64,000 nt of DNA from Cystobasidium ongulense (lineage: Eukaryota > Basidiomycota > Cystobasidiomycetes > Cystobasidiales > Cystobasidiaceae), in assembly GCA_022835595.1 (NCBI GenBank), contig BQUP01000001.1, positions 124,001 to 188,000 on the forward strand. The letters are read 5' to 3'. Of this stretch, positions 34,924-45,108 are shown piece after piece; position 1 is the first letter of the stretch; every line of letters starts with the position of its first letter. Under the pieces are notes generated by a model. That model had not been told where the DNA came from. It worked only from the letters and a program-made list of their open reading frames with translations, and did no database searches. Made by a program: the position numbers and the translations under genes.

Positions 34924-37379
34924 ATGGCTGCCGTGCAAGAAATGAAATCTGAACACCGTCATGGAAACAACGGAGAGAAAGCTGCCACCGGGCATATGAT
35001 GGAGCACGAGCGTGCATCAGGAAGACCTGGCTTCAAAGCATACTCTGATGAAGAGCTGGTAAGTACAAGCGCAGCCCTCCCCATTCGTTACGTTATACGT
35101 TTCTGACGATCCGACCTCGTACAGATCGCAATAGCCGACTCGAGAGGATTCACCGATCATTCAGGTCTTGTTATTGAACCAGAAGAAGCAGAACGCGTTT
35201 TTGGAAAGGATGTAGCTGCCAATCTCAAGCTTAATCACCATGGCAACGTTGTACTGTATCCTCAACCCACAGACGACCCAAACGATCCTCAGAATGTGAG
35301 GCTCCCTCCCAATATGCTGGTAGTATCTACCTATTCAGGTCGCTGATGGTCATACTATGAATAATTATAGTGGTCTAGCGGCAAGAAGGCCTTAATGCTT
35401 GGAATCATCTCGTACGTATCCTATTTCTAAGAAGTGCACGTGACCGGTCACTGACCAGCAAAGCGATACAGTGCAGCAGCGTTCATTCCAGACTTTGTAT
35501 CTTCATGCGGTATTGCTAGTCTGTTCCCTCTAGCGGCAGAGTTCGATACTACCACATCGGAGATCAATAATCTTACTTCGAAGTTAGTTCCTTCGACGTC
35601 GTCAATCCACAAATCTACCTTACACGAGCTGATTACATGACACTCGTCAACACAACTACAGTTGGTCTATTTTCATGCTCGGCTGGGGAGGTCTTATTTC
35701 TATCGTACTCATCAAGAAATTGGGAAGACTTCCCATTCTTTTCTGGTCGCAACTTTTCGGATTGGGTTGGACTATTGGACAGGCTGTCGCGCCCAATCTG
35801 TCATCATTCGCAGCTATGCGAATTTTAGCAGCTACCTTTCAGACGGCTCCTCAAGTTTCTGGTCTCTTCACCATCACGGATATGTTTCCCTTCCATCTCC
35901 AGGCTCGAATGCTGAATCTGTAAGGCATTCTACCTGCTAATCATCATCGTCGAGCAATTTCGCTGATTCCATTCCTCTACAGCTGGACTCTCGCTTTTGT
36001 AGCTAGTCCTTTCGTTGGTCCCTCGTTCTTGGGTTTCATCGGTAAGGAATAACCTTTCTATCGTTTCCTTAACAGAACTTTCACTGACATAATACTTTTC
36101 CCCTTCTCCCATGGTGCTCATTCTCTTGTGTAACCTCTGTAGTTGGCCAAGGTATCACTTACAGATGGACATACGGCGTAGCCTGTATATTCATCGGAAT
36201 CGTTCTCTTCGCCATTGTCTTTTTCATGGAGGAAACGCAATACGATCGCCACCTCCACCCTGTTCCAGAACGACCTACGCGAGGACTTCGATATCGCATT
36301 GAGACTCTACTTGGCCTCACTGGCTTGAAAATGGCGAAATACAGACCTTCTTGGTTCACATGTGCTGCGGAAATGTTCATCATTGTTATCAAGCCTGCTG
36401 TTCTACTGCCTTTGATATACGTCCTGGTTGTATTCGGTTTCGGAATTGGTATCAACGTTACCAACGCTGTGTGAGATACAGTTTCATCATCCCCACTTGA
36501 TGATTCAGATGCTGACTTCGCTTATCCTCGTAGCTTTGTCGGATCTCCCCGGCCTATAGGATATGGCCTTACCCGTAAGTTTGAGTTGGCTTTGGCTTAC
36601 TCGGCTTTCACACTTACTCTTTATCATCTCTCAGCAAATCAACAAGCTGGGTCATATTTCTCACCAATTATCGGCTGTCTTATCGGCGAATTCATCGGAA
36701 GATACATGAACGATTACATAGCGAACAGAGGTATACATCGGTAAGTCTTCTCACCTTCCGTGCATCGCTACCACCTGGACTAAAGCTTATCGCTCAATCT
36801 CATAGAAATCATGGTGTTTTCGAGCCAGAAATGCGGCTTTGGACGCTATATTTCGCTCTTCCATTCTACGTCGGCGGCTTCGTTCTCCTGGGCTACTGCT
36901 TTGAATGTGAGTTTCTCAGCTTTACCGTCAGCCTATTCTCGATAACTAATGACCCATCTTACATCTACAGATAAGCTAAATTTCGCAGGAGCTGCAATAG
37001 GGTGGGTTATGGCAGAAATGGCTATTTTGATGACGACAGTATGCGTGTATGCATATCTCAACAACGTCGAACCATATCTCATGGGAGAAGTCAGTGCACT
37101 CGTAAATCTGTTCCGTGTGTTGGGAGGGTAAGTTCAAACTCGAAATCTGTACTCGCGATCAAGAATATTTGCTGAGTTTCCTGCCCCTCTTCCCGCAGAT
37201 TTGCTGTTCCATTCTTCCAAATCAGTTGGGCGGAAAGCTCTGGACCGCACGTCGTCTTTGGTGTAGAGGCTGCTATTGTAGCTGGCCTTTTCATAGCTAT
37301 CGTACCTCTCCTGCAATGGAAGGGTGAGGCTATGAGGAGAGCTTTCCCACCCAGAAGGCCGGCCAAAGTTGTCCTTTAA
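34924..37379 (+). CDS. Major facilitator superfamily transporter, copy B
   Basis: Twelve exons (34924-35058, 35125-35295, 35371-35411, 35472-35582, 35662-35919, 35983-36041, 36143-36470, 36534-36574, 36635-36740, 36806-36906, 36971-37127, 37199-37379) give 562 residues. Eleven of the twelve exons have exactly the same length as in copy A; only exon 1 differs (135 against 114 nt), extending the cytosolic tail. In the exon with helices 2-4, 6 of 82 residues differ (for example KKLGRLPILFWSQ against KKWGRLPILFWSQ). Introns have diverged much more than exons. Both copies look intact, so the pair is probably retained under selection, perhaps for dosage or for a changed substrate. Confidence 0.88.
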
Positions 37380-37721
37380 TTCGCGTCTGGAAGAATTGAA
37401 AGGCTGAGCTGGCAGGGAAATTTCAATTCTTTGGGATTATTGATAACCGAGAATGTTAGTAAACAAGGCGTAAACTTTGTTAAGCAAGCCCTTCCGCAGG
37501 GTGGACAGCAACGGTATATTTCTTGTAACTTAGGTAATAATAAAAAAGGGAGGCCATTTCGGCATTGTATAAAGCCTATTTCAATTTGCACAACCTACTG
37601 TGACTATTCAGCCTATATAACCCATCAATAAGAAGACATACCCGCTTATACACTCCATAATCCACTGATTTCTCTCTACATTCCGCTAAATAAGTACAAT
37701 TGTAACATCTGGCTTTTGACA

Positions 37722-39489
37722 TTAAACCTCGCGTAATCTTCTCGCATGCATGTGCTTCTTTTCGTACGCTGGTGATTCAGGCTCTTCGTCGCGAGCATAG
37801 CTGACGGCGACAATCTGACTGCATTCGATGGTGCTAGCAGTTGGAGTGGTTGATTTTGCTGCAAACCTTGATTTCTGTTGTGTTTTGACAGGCGACCTGT
37901 AGGGTTTCAGAGAAGAAGGTTCACGTATCGCGCCCAAAAGAAGTAGGCCTGCTAGACCAGCTGCGTTGATTGCAAAGTTCCAGCTCTGTTTATAGCAGAT
38001 AATAATTTAGCTCAAGAAATTGCCATTGGTCCAAACTCCATAGCATGAATACAAGTACTTACGAAGTATGCATAGCCGAACATTAGGTCTCCTCGAGTAT
38101 CTAGCAGTTGCAGGCCATCACAAGCAAGAAAGAGACAACCTCCAAAGAAAGTAAGCAGAGCAACGAAATAAGGAATAAGAATTCCCAAATCGGTTTTGAT
38201 GATTGCCCGTAAATTGGCTGCTCTTTCAAGTGCAGTCTGTTCTTCCGCCTGCATAACAGCATGAAATCGTGCCGGGTAGGTTGTAGTACGCATCTCGACA
38301 AGTTGTGCGAAGGGCCTGTCCTTTGGCTGTTCGGGAAGATTGGCAGTCTTGAGATCTATATCATCTATATCTTTTGCGGACTTGTGGGTGATGTTCAGGT
38401 CAATACGCTCTGTGCCCGAACCTGACATGTTATAGGTATCAAACGTAGCTGGATCACACAAGGGCAAAGTATTCAGCAATAGAAGAGAAGAAGAGTGCAG
38501 CAAACGGTCACCTACAGCTCAGATCACCTTGCAGGCGTGCAATTTTACGATATACCAGCCTTCCGAGAATTATGGCGGGCACTGCACCTGTGATCGTGTA
38601 AAAGACTTGCAAAGAAGCGCATATACTGTTGGCCAGGCGAACAGCAGCACGGTATTCGAGATCGGCCGCCTCTGAAACAGAAAAGATGTCAGTCTATTCA
38701 GTGGATTGCTTATAAGCTCTTATGGCTCACCGAGTACGGGCAACATGCCCATCACAGCCATTAAAGCGCCAATGTCTTGAAGAGCTCGGGCATCTTGAAT
38801 GGATTTAGATATCAAAGCATGTGCGTCGCTTAGACCTTGCATGGACCTAGCGTGTCGCATAGCTGGCAGACTAATGCCAATAAGAGTGGCTGCTACTACG
38901 AGCACGACTATACCATTATACCAAACGACTCCGTATGGAAGGCGGCTCAAGTATCTTCGGACAGGGGGTGCATTGGCAGCTACTGAAGCGGAGAGTAGAG
39001 CATACGAGACTACAGGTCCAGTATAGACTAGAAACCATATCGCACCCATGAAACTGGTGTAGCGTTGATTGACGAGGCACCGCCTGAAGCTGACGGAGAA
39101 CGCTATTTGAAGGGCCACCGCTATAGTCCAAAGAATAGGTGCGACGAATTTGAGATCTAGACGAGAGCAGCTGCCATCGTGTACGATGAAATTGAGCTTT
39201 CCCCTCTTTGCTTTGACTGCTAGACCGACGATGAATAAGATTCCAGAGACGCCGAGAATGGCGAGTACGACATAGGCTTGCGCCCAGAACGCGCTACCTA
39301 GTTCTGGGTAGACTTGACGATCTAGGAAGAGCTGAACGCTTTCAAAGATATCCCCACCTGGCGGCTGTAGGCACAGGATGGATAGACGGGATGCCTGTTA
39401 GATCTCTGGCAACAAGAGCGCGCAGATCCAAGAGTGGACGCATGTTGACTCACCAGTTGTGCGAGGAGTGAGCCAATGTCGGTGGCCAT
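37722..39489 (-). CDS. Orphan multi-pass membrane protein, about seven membrane segments
   Basis: Five minus-strand exons (39489-39454, 39364-38731, 38671-38528, 38448-38063, 37985-37722) sum to 487 residues. Hydrophobic segments are visible at AYVVLAILGVSGILFIVGLA, APILWTIAVALQIAFSV, AIWFLVYTGPVVSYALLSA, GIVVLVVAATLIGISL, FYTITGAVPAIILG, YFVALLTFFGGCLFLA and the final NAAGLAGLLLLGA. A loop of about 90 polar residues lies before segment six, and the C-terminal tail is basic and Ser-rich. The topology recalls fungal seven-helix proteins, but no receptor signature (such as a retinal lysine or pheromone-receptor motif) is seen. I do not recognise the family. It converges on MFS copy B. Confidence 0.7.
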
Positions 39490-39962
39490 GCTGCTACGAG
39501 TATGAAGAGGAGGTTTAATTTGAATGATGATGTTAGGAAGAAAGCAATGCTCTTTCGCATGTGGTCAGGATAGGCTGGCTGAAGGGTGTCAGCCCGACAT
39601 CACGCCGATGCGGGACACCTCGTTTTTTTTCCGCATCAGCGCCGGAAATGTCGAGGACAGCGTATACGAGTGGGCGTAAAAACACAATGTTGCCTGGTCA
39701 ATACCGGTGTCCTTCGAATACACATCCGCATGCCTTCGCAAGATACGGTATGGCTTGAATACAATGGCGATGGCAGGCTGGATTGTCAGCTCACAGATGG
39801 CCCTCATGGCCAGGCCTCGACTGTTCACGCCCCGATGTCGCTCACTTAGAGACAGTTGCTCAAAGGGCTTTCATTGCTGACAGAGCTCTGCAGCCCATCT
39901 ATGTATGTTGTACTTGCTTTGACCTCTTTAGGGCGTGCTTTTGTGGTTTCGACACTTGGTGT
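39490..39962. other. Intergenic: promoter of membrane protein gene, 3' flank of SET gene
   Basis: Both neighbours are on the minus strand. Open stretches here lack motifs. Confidence 0.45.
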
Positions 39963-40469
39963 CTATTTCTGCTGGGACAACAAGGCTTGAATATGGGGAT
40001 TCAGCCAGTAGCGCTTTAACAGCTTCTCATCCATATCTTTCGCTCCTGCTATTCTCCCACAGCAGCTTTCTGTCTTGCAATGGCAGTCGAAAGGCTGGTC
40101 CATGTGCCATTCGCTTGAAGGGTAGAAGAAAGTCAAGATGTCACCTTTCTTCAAGTCTCTGTCATCCACGACACGGACTTCCATCTTGGACATGTCAAAG
40201 TTGAGCGTCGGCTCGCAGGAATGGTTGCAGTAGACCAGATCAGAGTTGAGCTCTATGTGCGTGTTCTCTGAAGTCTGGACGCTCGTGTAGGCCTTCTTGC
40301 CAGGCGTGGCAATCGTGATTTTGGAGAAGACTGAGCCGGCTGGGAGAGAGACCAGCGAGGTGGCATAGGAAGAGAAGGCTTCGGATGATCTGTTGACGTA
40401 TAGCTTCTCCTCTAGACCAGGCTCAGGCGACTTCGTGTGTCCATTCACTTCGTTCGTTCCGTTTGCCAT
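39963..40469 (-). CDS. Small SET-domain protein with post-SET cysteines
   Basis: Single exon, 168 residues. The C-terminal half has the SET core: DLVYCNHSCEPTLNFD matches the NHS-C-x-PN pseudoknot motif, KKGDILTFFYPSSEW matches the strand and Tyr that follow, and CHCKTESCCG is a post-SET zinc cluster (C-x-C-x4-C). The usual N-terminal part of a SET domain with the first SAM-binding motif (GxG) is not evident; AGSVFSKI is the nearest match. Such short SET proteins occur widely in fungi. Methyltransferase activity, substrate and location are not known. Its Asn and His in the pseudoknot are intact, so an active enzyme is possible. Confidence 0.75.
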   Translation of the reverse strand: MANGTNEVNGHTKSPEPGLEEKLYVNRSSEAFSSYATSLVSLPAGSVFSKITIATPGKKAYTSVQTSENTHIELNSDLVYCNHSCEPTLNFDMSKMEVRVVDDRDLKKGDILTFFYPSSEWHMDQPFDCHCKTESCCGRIAGAKDMDEKLLKRYWLNPHIQALLSQQK

Positions 40470-41234
40470 GACGAGGTACGTTGAAAGTGGAGAGATGTGC
40501 CTGGCGACCCAGATAGAAGCATAAGCCTACACGGCTCTGCGATAATACAGTGGCATTGCTACATAGCAGCTGCCACTGTGTCAAGCTGTTGCTGACTGTC
40601 GGTACACTATGCTGCTCACCTTGAAATTAACGTGATCGGGGCTTTTCGAGGAAGAACGTTCCCCGTAAAGCAGTAACGAAGGTGAGAAGCCCGGGTGTAG
40701 AGACTGTGGATGCTACTGAAGCTTAAGAGGTTTGGAAGTGGTATGTACAAAGAAGAAGGGCTGTGCTAAAAACAACAAGCACTGCGAATTATGGGAAGAT
40801 TGACATCTAATTAGTAAATAGCCGGGGCAACTTGAAGCTTTTCTTAGACCTTTCTGGAACTCCGAAACGCTCCGGGTACTTCAAATGGGAGACGCCGGCG
40901 CATCTGCGTGAGCTCAGTACGGTACATGTACATTCTGCCAATCATTGCATGCTATTCACTCAGTGGGTCCCTTGGTCAAAGCTTGAAAGGATGACGTTCG
41001 AGCACAGGTCGACTTGCGAGCAGACACGCGCTGTCAGTGCTCGTCCGGGCTTCTTCTCAGATTTTCAGACTTCACCTATACAATTTTACTCGGCATTGTG
41101 GGAAGAAGCATCTTCTTAGCTGCACCATCAGGTAGTCGCGCAGGCATCGAAGCTCATTTCAGATCCCTTGGGCCATATCGTTTTTACTTTATTTCGTGAC
41201 AGTAGTAGTAAAGCCTTGGCATTGGGGATTATCG
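40470..41234. other. Intergenic: SET gene promoter and 3' flank of SHB17-like gene
   Basis: About 760 bp without a supported gene. Stretches are AT-rich near 40740-40840. Confidence 0.45.
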
Positions 41235-42362
41235 CTATTCTAAGGCGTACAGATTCAGAGCTCTGCGATTTGTATAATATCAGCTCTGCTCTTCTACAGC
41301 CTACCATGCGCGACTTACTGTAAAGCTGGTTCGGTAAGATCATAGTGGTCGTAAGACGCAACGCTCACTAGAGCACACATAAACAGACCTCAGCACAACA
41401 GACACACATAGTCAACCAAAAAGGTACTCACGTCCTCCTGCATCCACAATAAAGTGCTGCCCAGTCGCTAGAGGTAATTCACACCATCTTGCTAGGAAGC
41501 ATTTTGAGAAATGGCCATGGGTGACAATGAGGACATCACCACCAGCAGAACCAGGTTTACATTTTCCAGCTTCCACATTCTTCCAATAATCAGCATGTAT
41601 AGCTTTAACTTTTTCAATAGCTTTATCAACTCTTTTCGTTATGTCATCAACTGTTTCACCTTCTGGTCCACAACCATCCTTGAATATATTCCAGTCTTTC
41701 TGATACTTTTGATGAATCTCATGTGAAGTGATACCTTCATACTTTCCGTAGTCCCATTCTTGAACTACATCCGTTGTTTCGGTTGGAATTTTGGAAATAT
41801 CCTTCTCGCCTTTGTAGGATTGGAATAAGAGTTCAAAGGTTTTCTGAGCTCGTTGACGTGGTGACTTGATGACTTGAGAAAGTGTCGAGGCTGGAGGTAC
41901 GAACACGAAGTTAGCTCTCAGGTCTTGTCTGGCGTAGTAGAGTATTACACTTACGGTCCAGTATTTCTGTTTACGCCACAGGGAATTCAAGATTAGCCGA
42001 CTTCCTTGTACAATTGGTGGCAGACATGCTTGCTCGAAGTCAGAGCGAGGGAACTACTCACTTCCTTCGCCGACTATCTGCTCGCCTAACCGAGCCAGCA
42101 CACTCTCGCCTCTTTTCGTCAGTGGTATATCAGTGTTTCCAGTCTTTTCAGCCGTCGAGGGAGGAGAGCGAGGGATGTCGAGACAGACTCAGCGGGTCAT
42201 TCTGTATGGACACTCGCTACCAAGCTCTTACATGCTGCCCTGAAAGCGACCATTCGGTTTCACCACTGTATACACACCCAAAATCAGCGACGAGTGCGGT
42301 TATGAAATGACTTTATGGAAGCCGGTCCAGCCTTACTGGCGAACGAGGTAGATCCTTGGCAT
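41235..42362 (-). CDS. SHB17: Histidine phosphatase, sedoheptulose-1,7-bisphosphatase (Shb17) type
   Basis: The yeast enzyme dephosphorylates sedoheptulose-1,7-bisphosphate to feed ribose synthesis. Seven minus-strand exons (42362-42337, 42265-42232, 42143-42062, 41966-41955, 41890-41432, 41367-41319, 41262-41235) give 229 residues. Motifs match yeast Shb17 in order: RHGETEWSLSGQHTG with the phospho-accepting His, TDIPLT, SPRQRAQKT, QEWDYGKYEG, WNIFKDGC, THGHFSKC with the second catalytic His, and VDAGG, then YDHYDLTEPAL near the end. The fourth exon is only 12 nt long and encodes ILD with parts of the flanking codons. It lacks the long loop of the yeast protein before the C-terminus. Another histidine phosphatase substrate cannot be ruled out. 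Confidence 0.85.
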
Positions 42363-42529
42363 GCGAGGAAGATGAGGTTGCGACGGCATGTCTGAAAGCT
42401 TCCAACGAGAGAATGAGCGCGGTATGAAGAGTGGTGGATTGTATGCAGCTATCCAAGAACTGCTTCTGACAGCTGACTTGAGTACATGGATGATCGAAGA
42501 AGCCTGATCGAGCTGCATGTCAATCCAGC

Positions 42530-42940
42530 TTGCAGCTGTTGTCCAAAGCTGTACTTCAGCTAATATCTGAGATGGCAGCAGAAGTCAAGGCAGCCACTGG
42601 ACCGTCCGCTTCCACCTCGATAGGCCAAGATATGGCTACATCAGCGTGGTCCAGTCCATCACCCGCGGTCAGTCCTTCGAAAGAGCCACAGGACTCGAGA
42701 GCTCGAGCATACAGGAAGCACATGCGCAAGGAATCAGAAGCGAGTGCAAAAGCACAGCACGATGCTCTCATGGACGACTATAGCAGTGGTAGCCCACCTC
42801 GAAAGGCACAACCGTCACCGCCTGTACCAACTCAAGCCGATCAAGCGCATGCTCAGAATGGTCAAAGCTCCCATCAGGAAGAAGCATCGAGCGCACGAGG
42901 GTTTGGAAAGCTTCTGCAGAAGATTGGCTTGAAGAAATAA
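42530..42940 (+). CDS. Small Ser/Pro/Gln-rich protein, function unknown
   Basis: Single open frame of 136 residues, or 122 from the ATG at 42572, which I prefer as the upstream part looks like leader. It is low in hydrophobic residues, with a basic stretch (RARAYRKHMRKESEASAK) and a conserved-looking amphipathic end, GFGKLLQKIGLKK. It is divergently transcribed from the SHB17-like gene, whose start lies about 170-210 bp away. The end motif and coherent composition support a real gene, but no family is recognised. Confidence 0.5.
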   Translation: MQLLSKAVLQLISEMAAEVKAATGPSASTSIGQDMATSAWSSPSPAVSPSKEPQDSRARAYRKHMRKESEASAKAQHDALMDDYSSGSPPRKAQPSPPVPTQADQAHAQNGQSSHQEEASSARGFGKLLQKIGLKK

Positions 42941-43502
42941 TTCTCACTAAGCTAGCGTAAACTGCTTGAATTCGTTGACTTGTAGCTCAATGCTTCTTTG
43001 CTTGTGAGTGACCTCCTCTCCGCGTAAAGTGGTACTGCTCTGACGCCACTTACGTTACCAAAGCTAGCTGCTGTAATATCCAGTGAAGCCAACATGAATA
43101 GCCACGGCTTTCAGAAGCATGCATATGGACAATATTGTATCGCGTTTCAACTTATGGACCAGCAGCTTTTTCGTACACATATGCATGTGTAAGCGCTCTT
43201 TTCGTGTGGGCTCTATGCAAAAGCTGACTTCTATTCGCATTACGCTGTCAGACGACTTTATGTAGCCTAGCATATCAACAACCATTGTAGACCTTCCTGT
43301 AATTGCGCTGTAGGTTGTAGATATTGTACCATAAAAGTGCCTTTTTATAGGATGCAATTCGATTGTATCGCTTCTTTCTGCTTGGGCTTGTATTGCAAGA
43401 GTTTTGGAATTGTAAATCTACGGCGTTATTTACTGTACAAGCTACTACATCCTCCACAAGAGCTCTTTCATTATCTAAGATGGTCGACGATACCTGTTTA
43501 CA
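42941..43502. other. Intergenic stretch
   Basis: AT-rich with many stops in all frames. No gene, repeat or RNA structure recognised. Confidence 0.45.
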
Positions 43503-44320
43503 GCTGGCGGCAGGACATTTGGATCAAACAGCTGGATCAAATCGAGATCCGCCACCCACCCATACAACGAAGAGAGTGAGAATACATGAAATAGAGGTGA
43601 TAGTAATAGTAATACAGTAGTAAAGGGTATGAGGAGGATATGAATGTGTAGAGATATAGAAGTTTCGTGTCAGCAAGGGAGATGATGCAGCAGGACAGAG
43701 GACTCACGGTAGTATGCTCCGAAGAGCCGTGGGTGCTCACTGTCAGCACCCATCGAATGCCTCAAAGGCTGTGTGTCGCATAAGAATGCTGAGAAAGGAA
43801 GATATTAATCAATAAATACCTAATCTCAGATCTTTTGCAACGACTTACCGTTGAAGAACCAGGCAGTAGAGATGTTCTGCTAATGAAAGCCTACGAACGG
43901 GTGCGAGCGCGTGCCATAGAGGACTTGTTGAACGTGAACGCAACTGTGGTAGAGGAGAGGAGAAGAGGTGAGTTATGGGAAGTGCTTCACGGAGAGAATA
44001 CTTAGTGACTTACAGGGCATTTTGTTCCTTCTGGGTATGGCTTGATAGCCGAGGCCAGACGAGCGAGATCAATGGGTGCATCTACAGTGGAAGCAGCATG
44101 CATTAGTGGAGGATCCAAGATGGACAGAAAAGTAGATGAGTACTTACGAAGCAGCCTCCTTCGAGGAATAGAGCCAAGAGTACTGGACCTGGGTTGGGGG
44201 ATGTCGATGTGGGAGAGGTGTCGCTGTTGTAGATGCCGTGGGGCTGAGGGATACGGCGAGGGGGGAGGCGAAGGGAAGAGGCAGGCCCGAGGAAGAAGGT
44301 CTGCGGTGAAGAAAAGAAAG
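43503..44320 (-). other. Probable spliced minus-strand gene, product unresolved
   Basis: Three successive minus-strand introns have perfect GTAAGT donors and pyrimidine-CAG/TAG acceptors: 44147-44082 (66 nt), 44013-43944 (70 nt) and 43848-43789 (60 nt). A fourth with GTGAGT starts at 43707 and may end near 43504. A TATAAAA box on the minus strand (about 44351-44364) and a long CT-run lie upstream, so this looks like a transcribed gene. One frame runs open through the internal exons (reading APIDLARLASAIKPYPEGT) but lacks an evident start. The first ATG after splicing, at 44081, opens 43 codons ending HPFVGFH. I do not recognise either product; it could be a small protein or a spliced non-coding RNA. 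Confidence 0.4.
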
Positions 44321-44350
44321 AAGAAAAGAGAGAGAGGCTGCTCAGAATCC

Positions 44351-44364
44351 TGGGTTTTATACGG
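44351..44364 (-). promoter_or_regulatory. TATA box of the cryptic minus-strand transcript
   Basis: CCGTATAAAACCCA on the minus strand, followed by a CT-rich run (about 44290-44340) of the kind that marks start sites of well-expressed fungal genes. Confidence 0.45.
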
Positions 44365-44410
44365 TAGCCCAGGTGTTGCCGCTTCTGATCATGATCACTC
44401 ATTCCCATCG

Positions 44411-44422
44411 TCGCCTAGGCGA
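44411..44422. repeat. 12-bp perfect palindrome TCGCCTAGGCGA
   Basis: Perfect palindrome followed by two related half-sites (GTCTAGGC and GTCGCCTGG) within 45 bp. Its place upstream of the TATA box at 44351-44364 suggests a binding site for a dimeric factor. Confidence 0.45.
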
Positions 44423-45108
44423 GTCGTCTAGGCAACGCAGCGTCGCCTGGACAACGCTTCAGATGCTGCGATGCACATCGAACCCGTTCTAGCCGGCATC
44501 GATGAGCATCGGTGGACTCAGCGTCGATGTCAGACAATTGCAAGCTGTTTGGCCATTCGCGTCCTCTCCGAGATCCGGCCTATCGGAGTGCAGAGGCAGC
44601 ATATACGTGCATTGTGGTCAAGTTGCTTCGTCGGCTCATTCTCGAGAGTTCTGCTGCACTTGAATCGCAAGATGTGTGATGTCGTCCGAAGACAGCAACC
44701 CTGGCTTGAACTTCGTCCAAATGCCTTGCCGCCAGCCATAACATGTTGATCGAGAAAGAGAATCGCCTTTATTTTCTGCATAAAGACCTGGCTTTCGTCT
44801 TTCCCTCATGGAAGTTGGCCTTCAAGCCTCGCAGCAAGATGACAGTCACTCTGAAGATACCACTGATGCATTCCAGCAACTCCACCGGCCATGCCCGCGC
44901 GGAGCTTTCCCACCTGTCGTTCGCCAACAACGCGGCTAGGAGGCGAATGCTGCACGACGCACGGGCAACAACGACAAAGTTGCACGAGGACGCCGACATC
45001 TCATCTGCTCTACTCTGACTCGCTCAGCTGTTCTCTTTCCTGACGTTGATGGAGGCCGCACTGAGCTATCGCTGCCGTGTCCTCGCCTCGCAGATACTCG
45101 CGTGCTAG
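44423..45108. other. Intergenic: RhoGEF promoter region
   Basis: Overlapping open stretches on both strands (44743-45018 plus, 44999-44769 minus) mirror each other and have no motif. I leave both uncalled. Confidence 0.4.

Larger units (their letters stand above)
34296..37697. repeat. Tandem segmental duplication, unit B (MFS gene with flanks)
   Basis: Second copy of the unit starting at 30883. It contains an upstream region, a 12-exon gene and a 3' flank, and stops about 25 bp before the 3' end of the next, minus-strand gene. Confidence 0.75.

Noticed and set aside
44743-45018. Overlapping ORFs on both strands before the RhoGEF
   Set aside because: Both strands are open at once, neither has a motif, and no splice chain links either to a gene.
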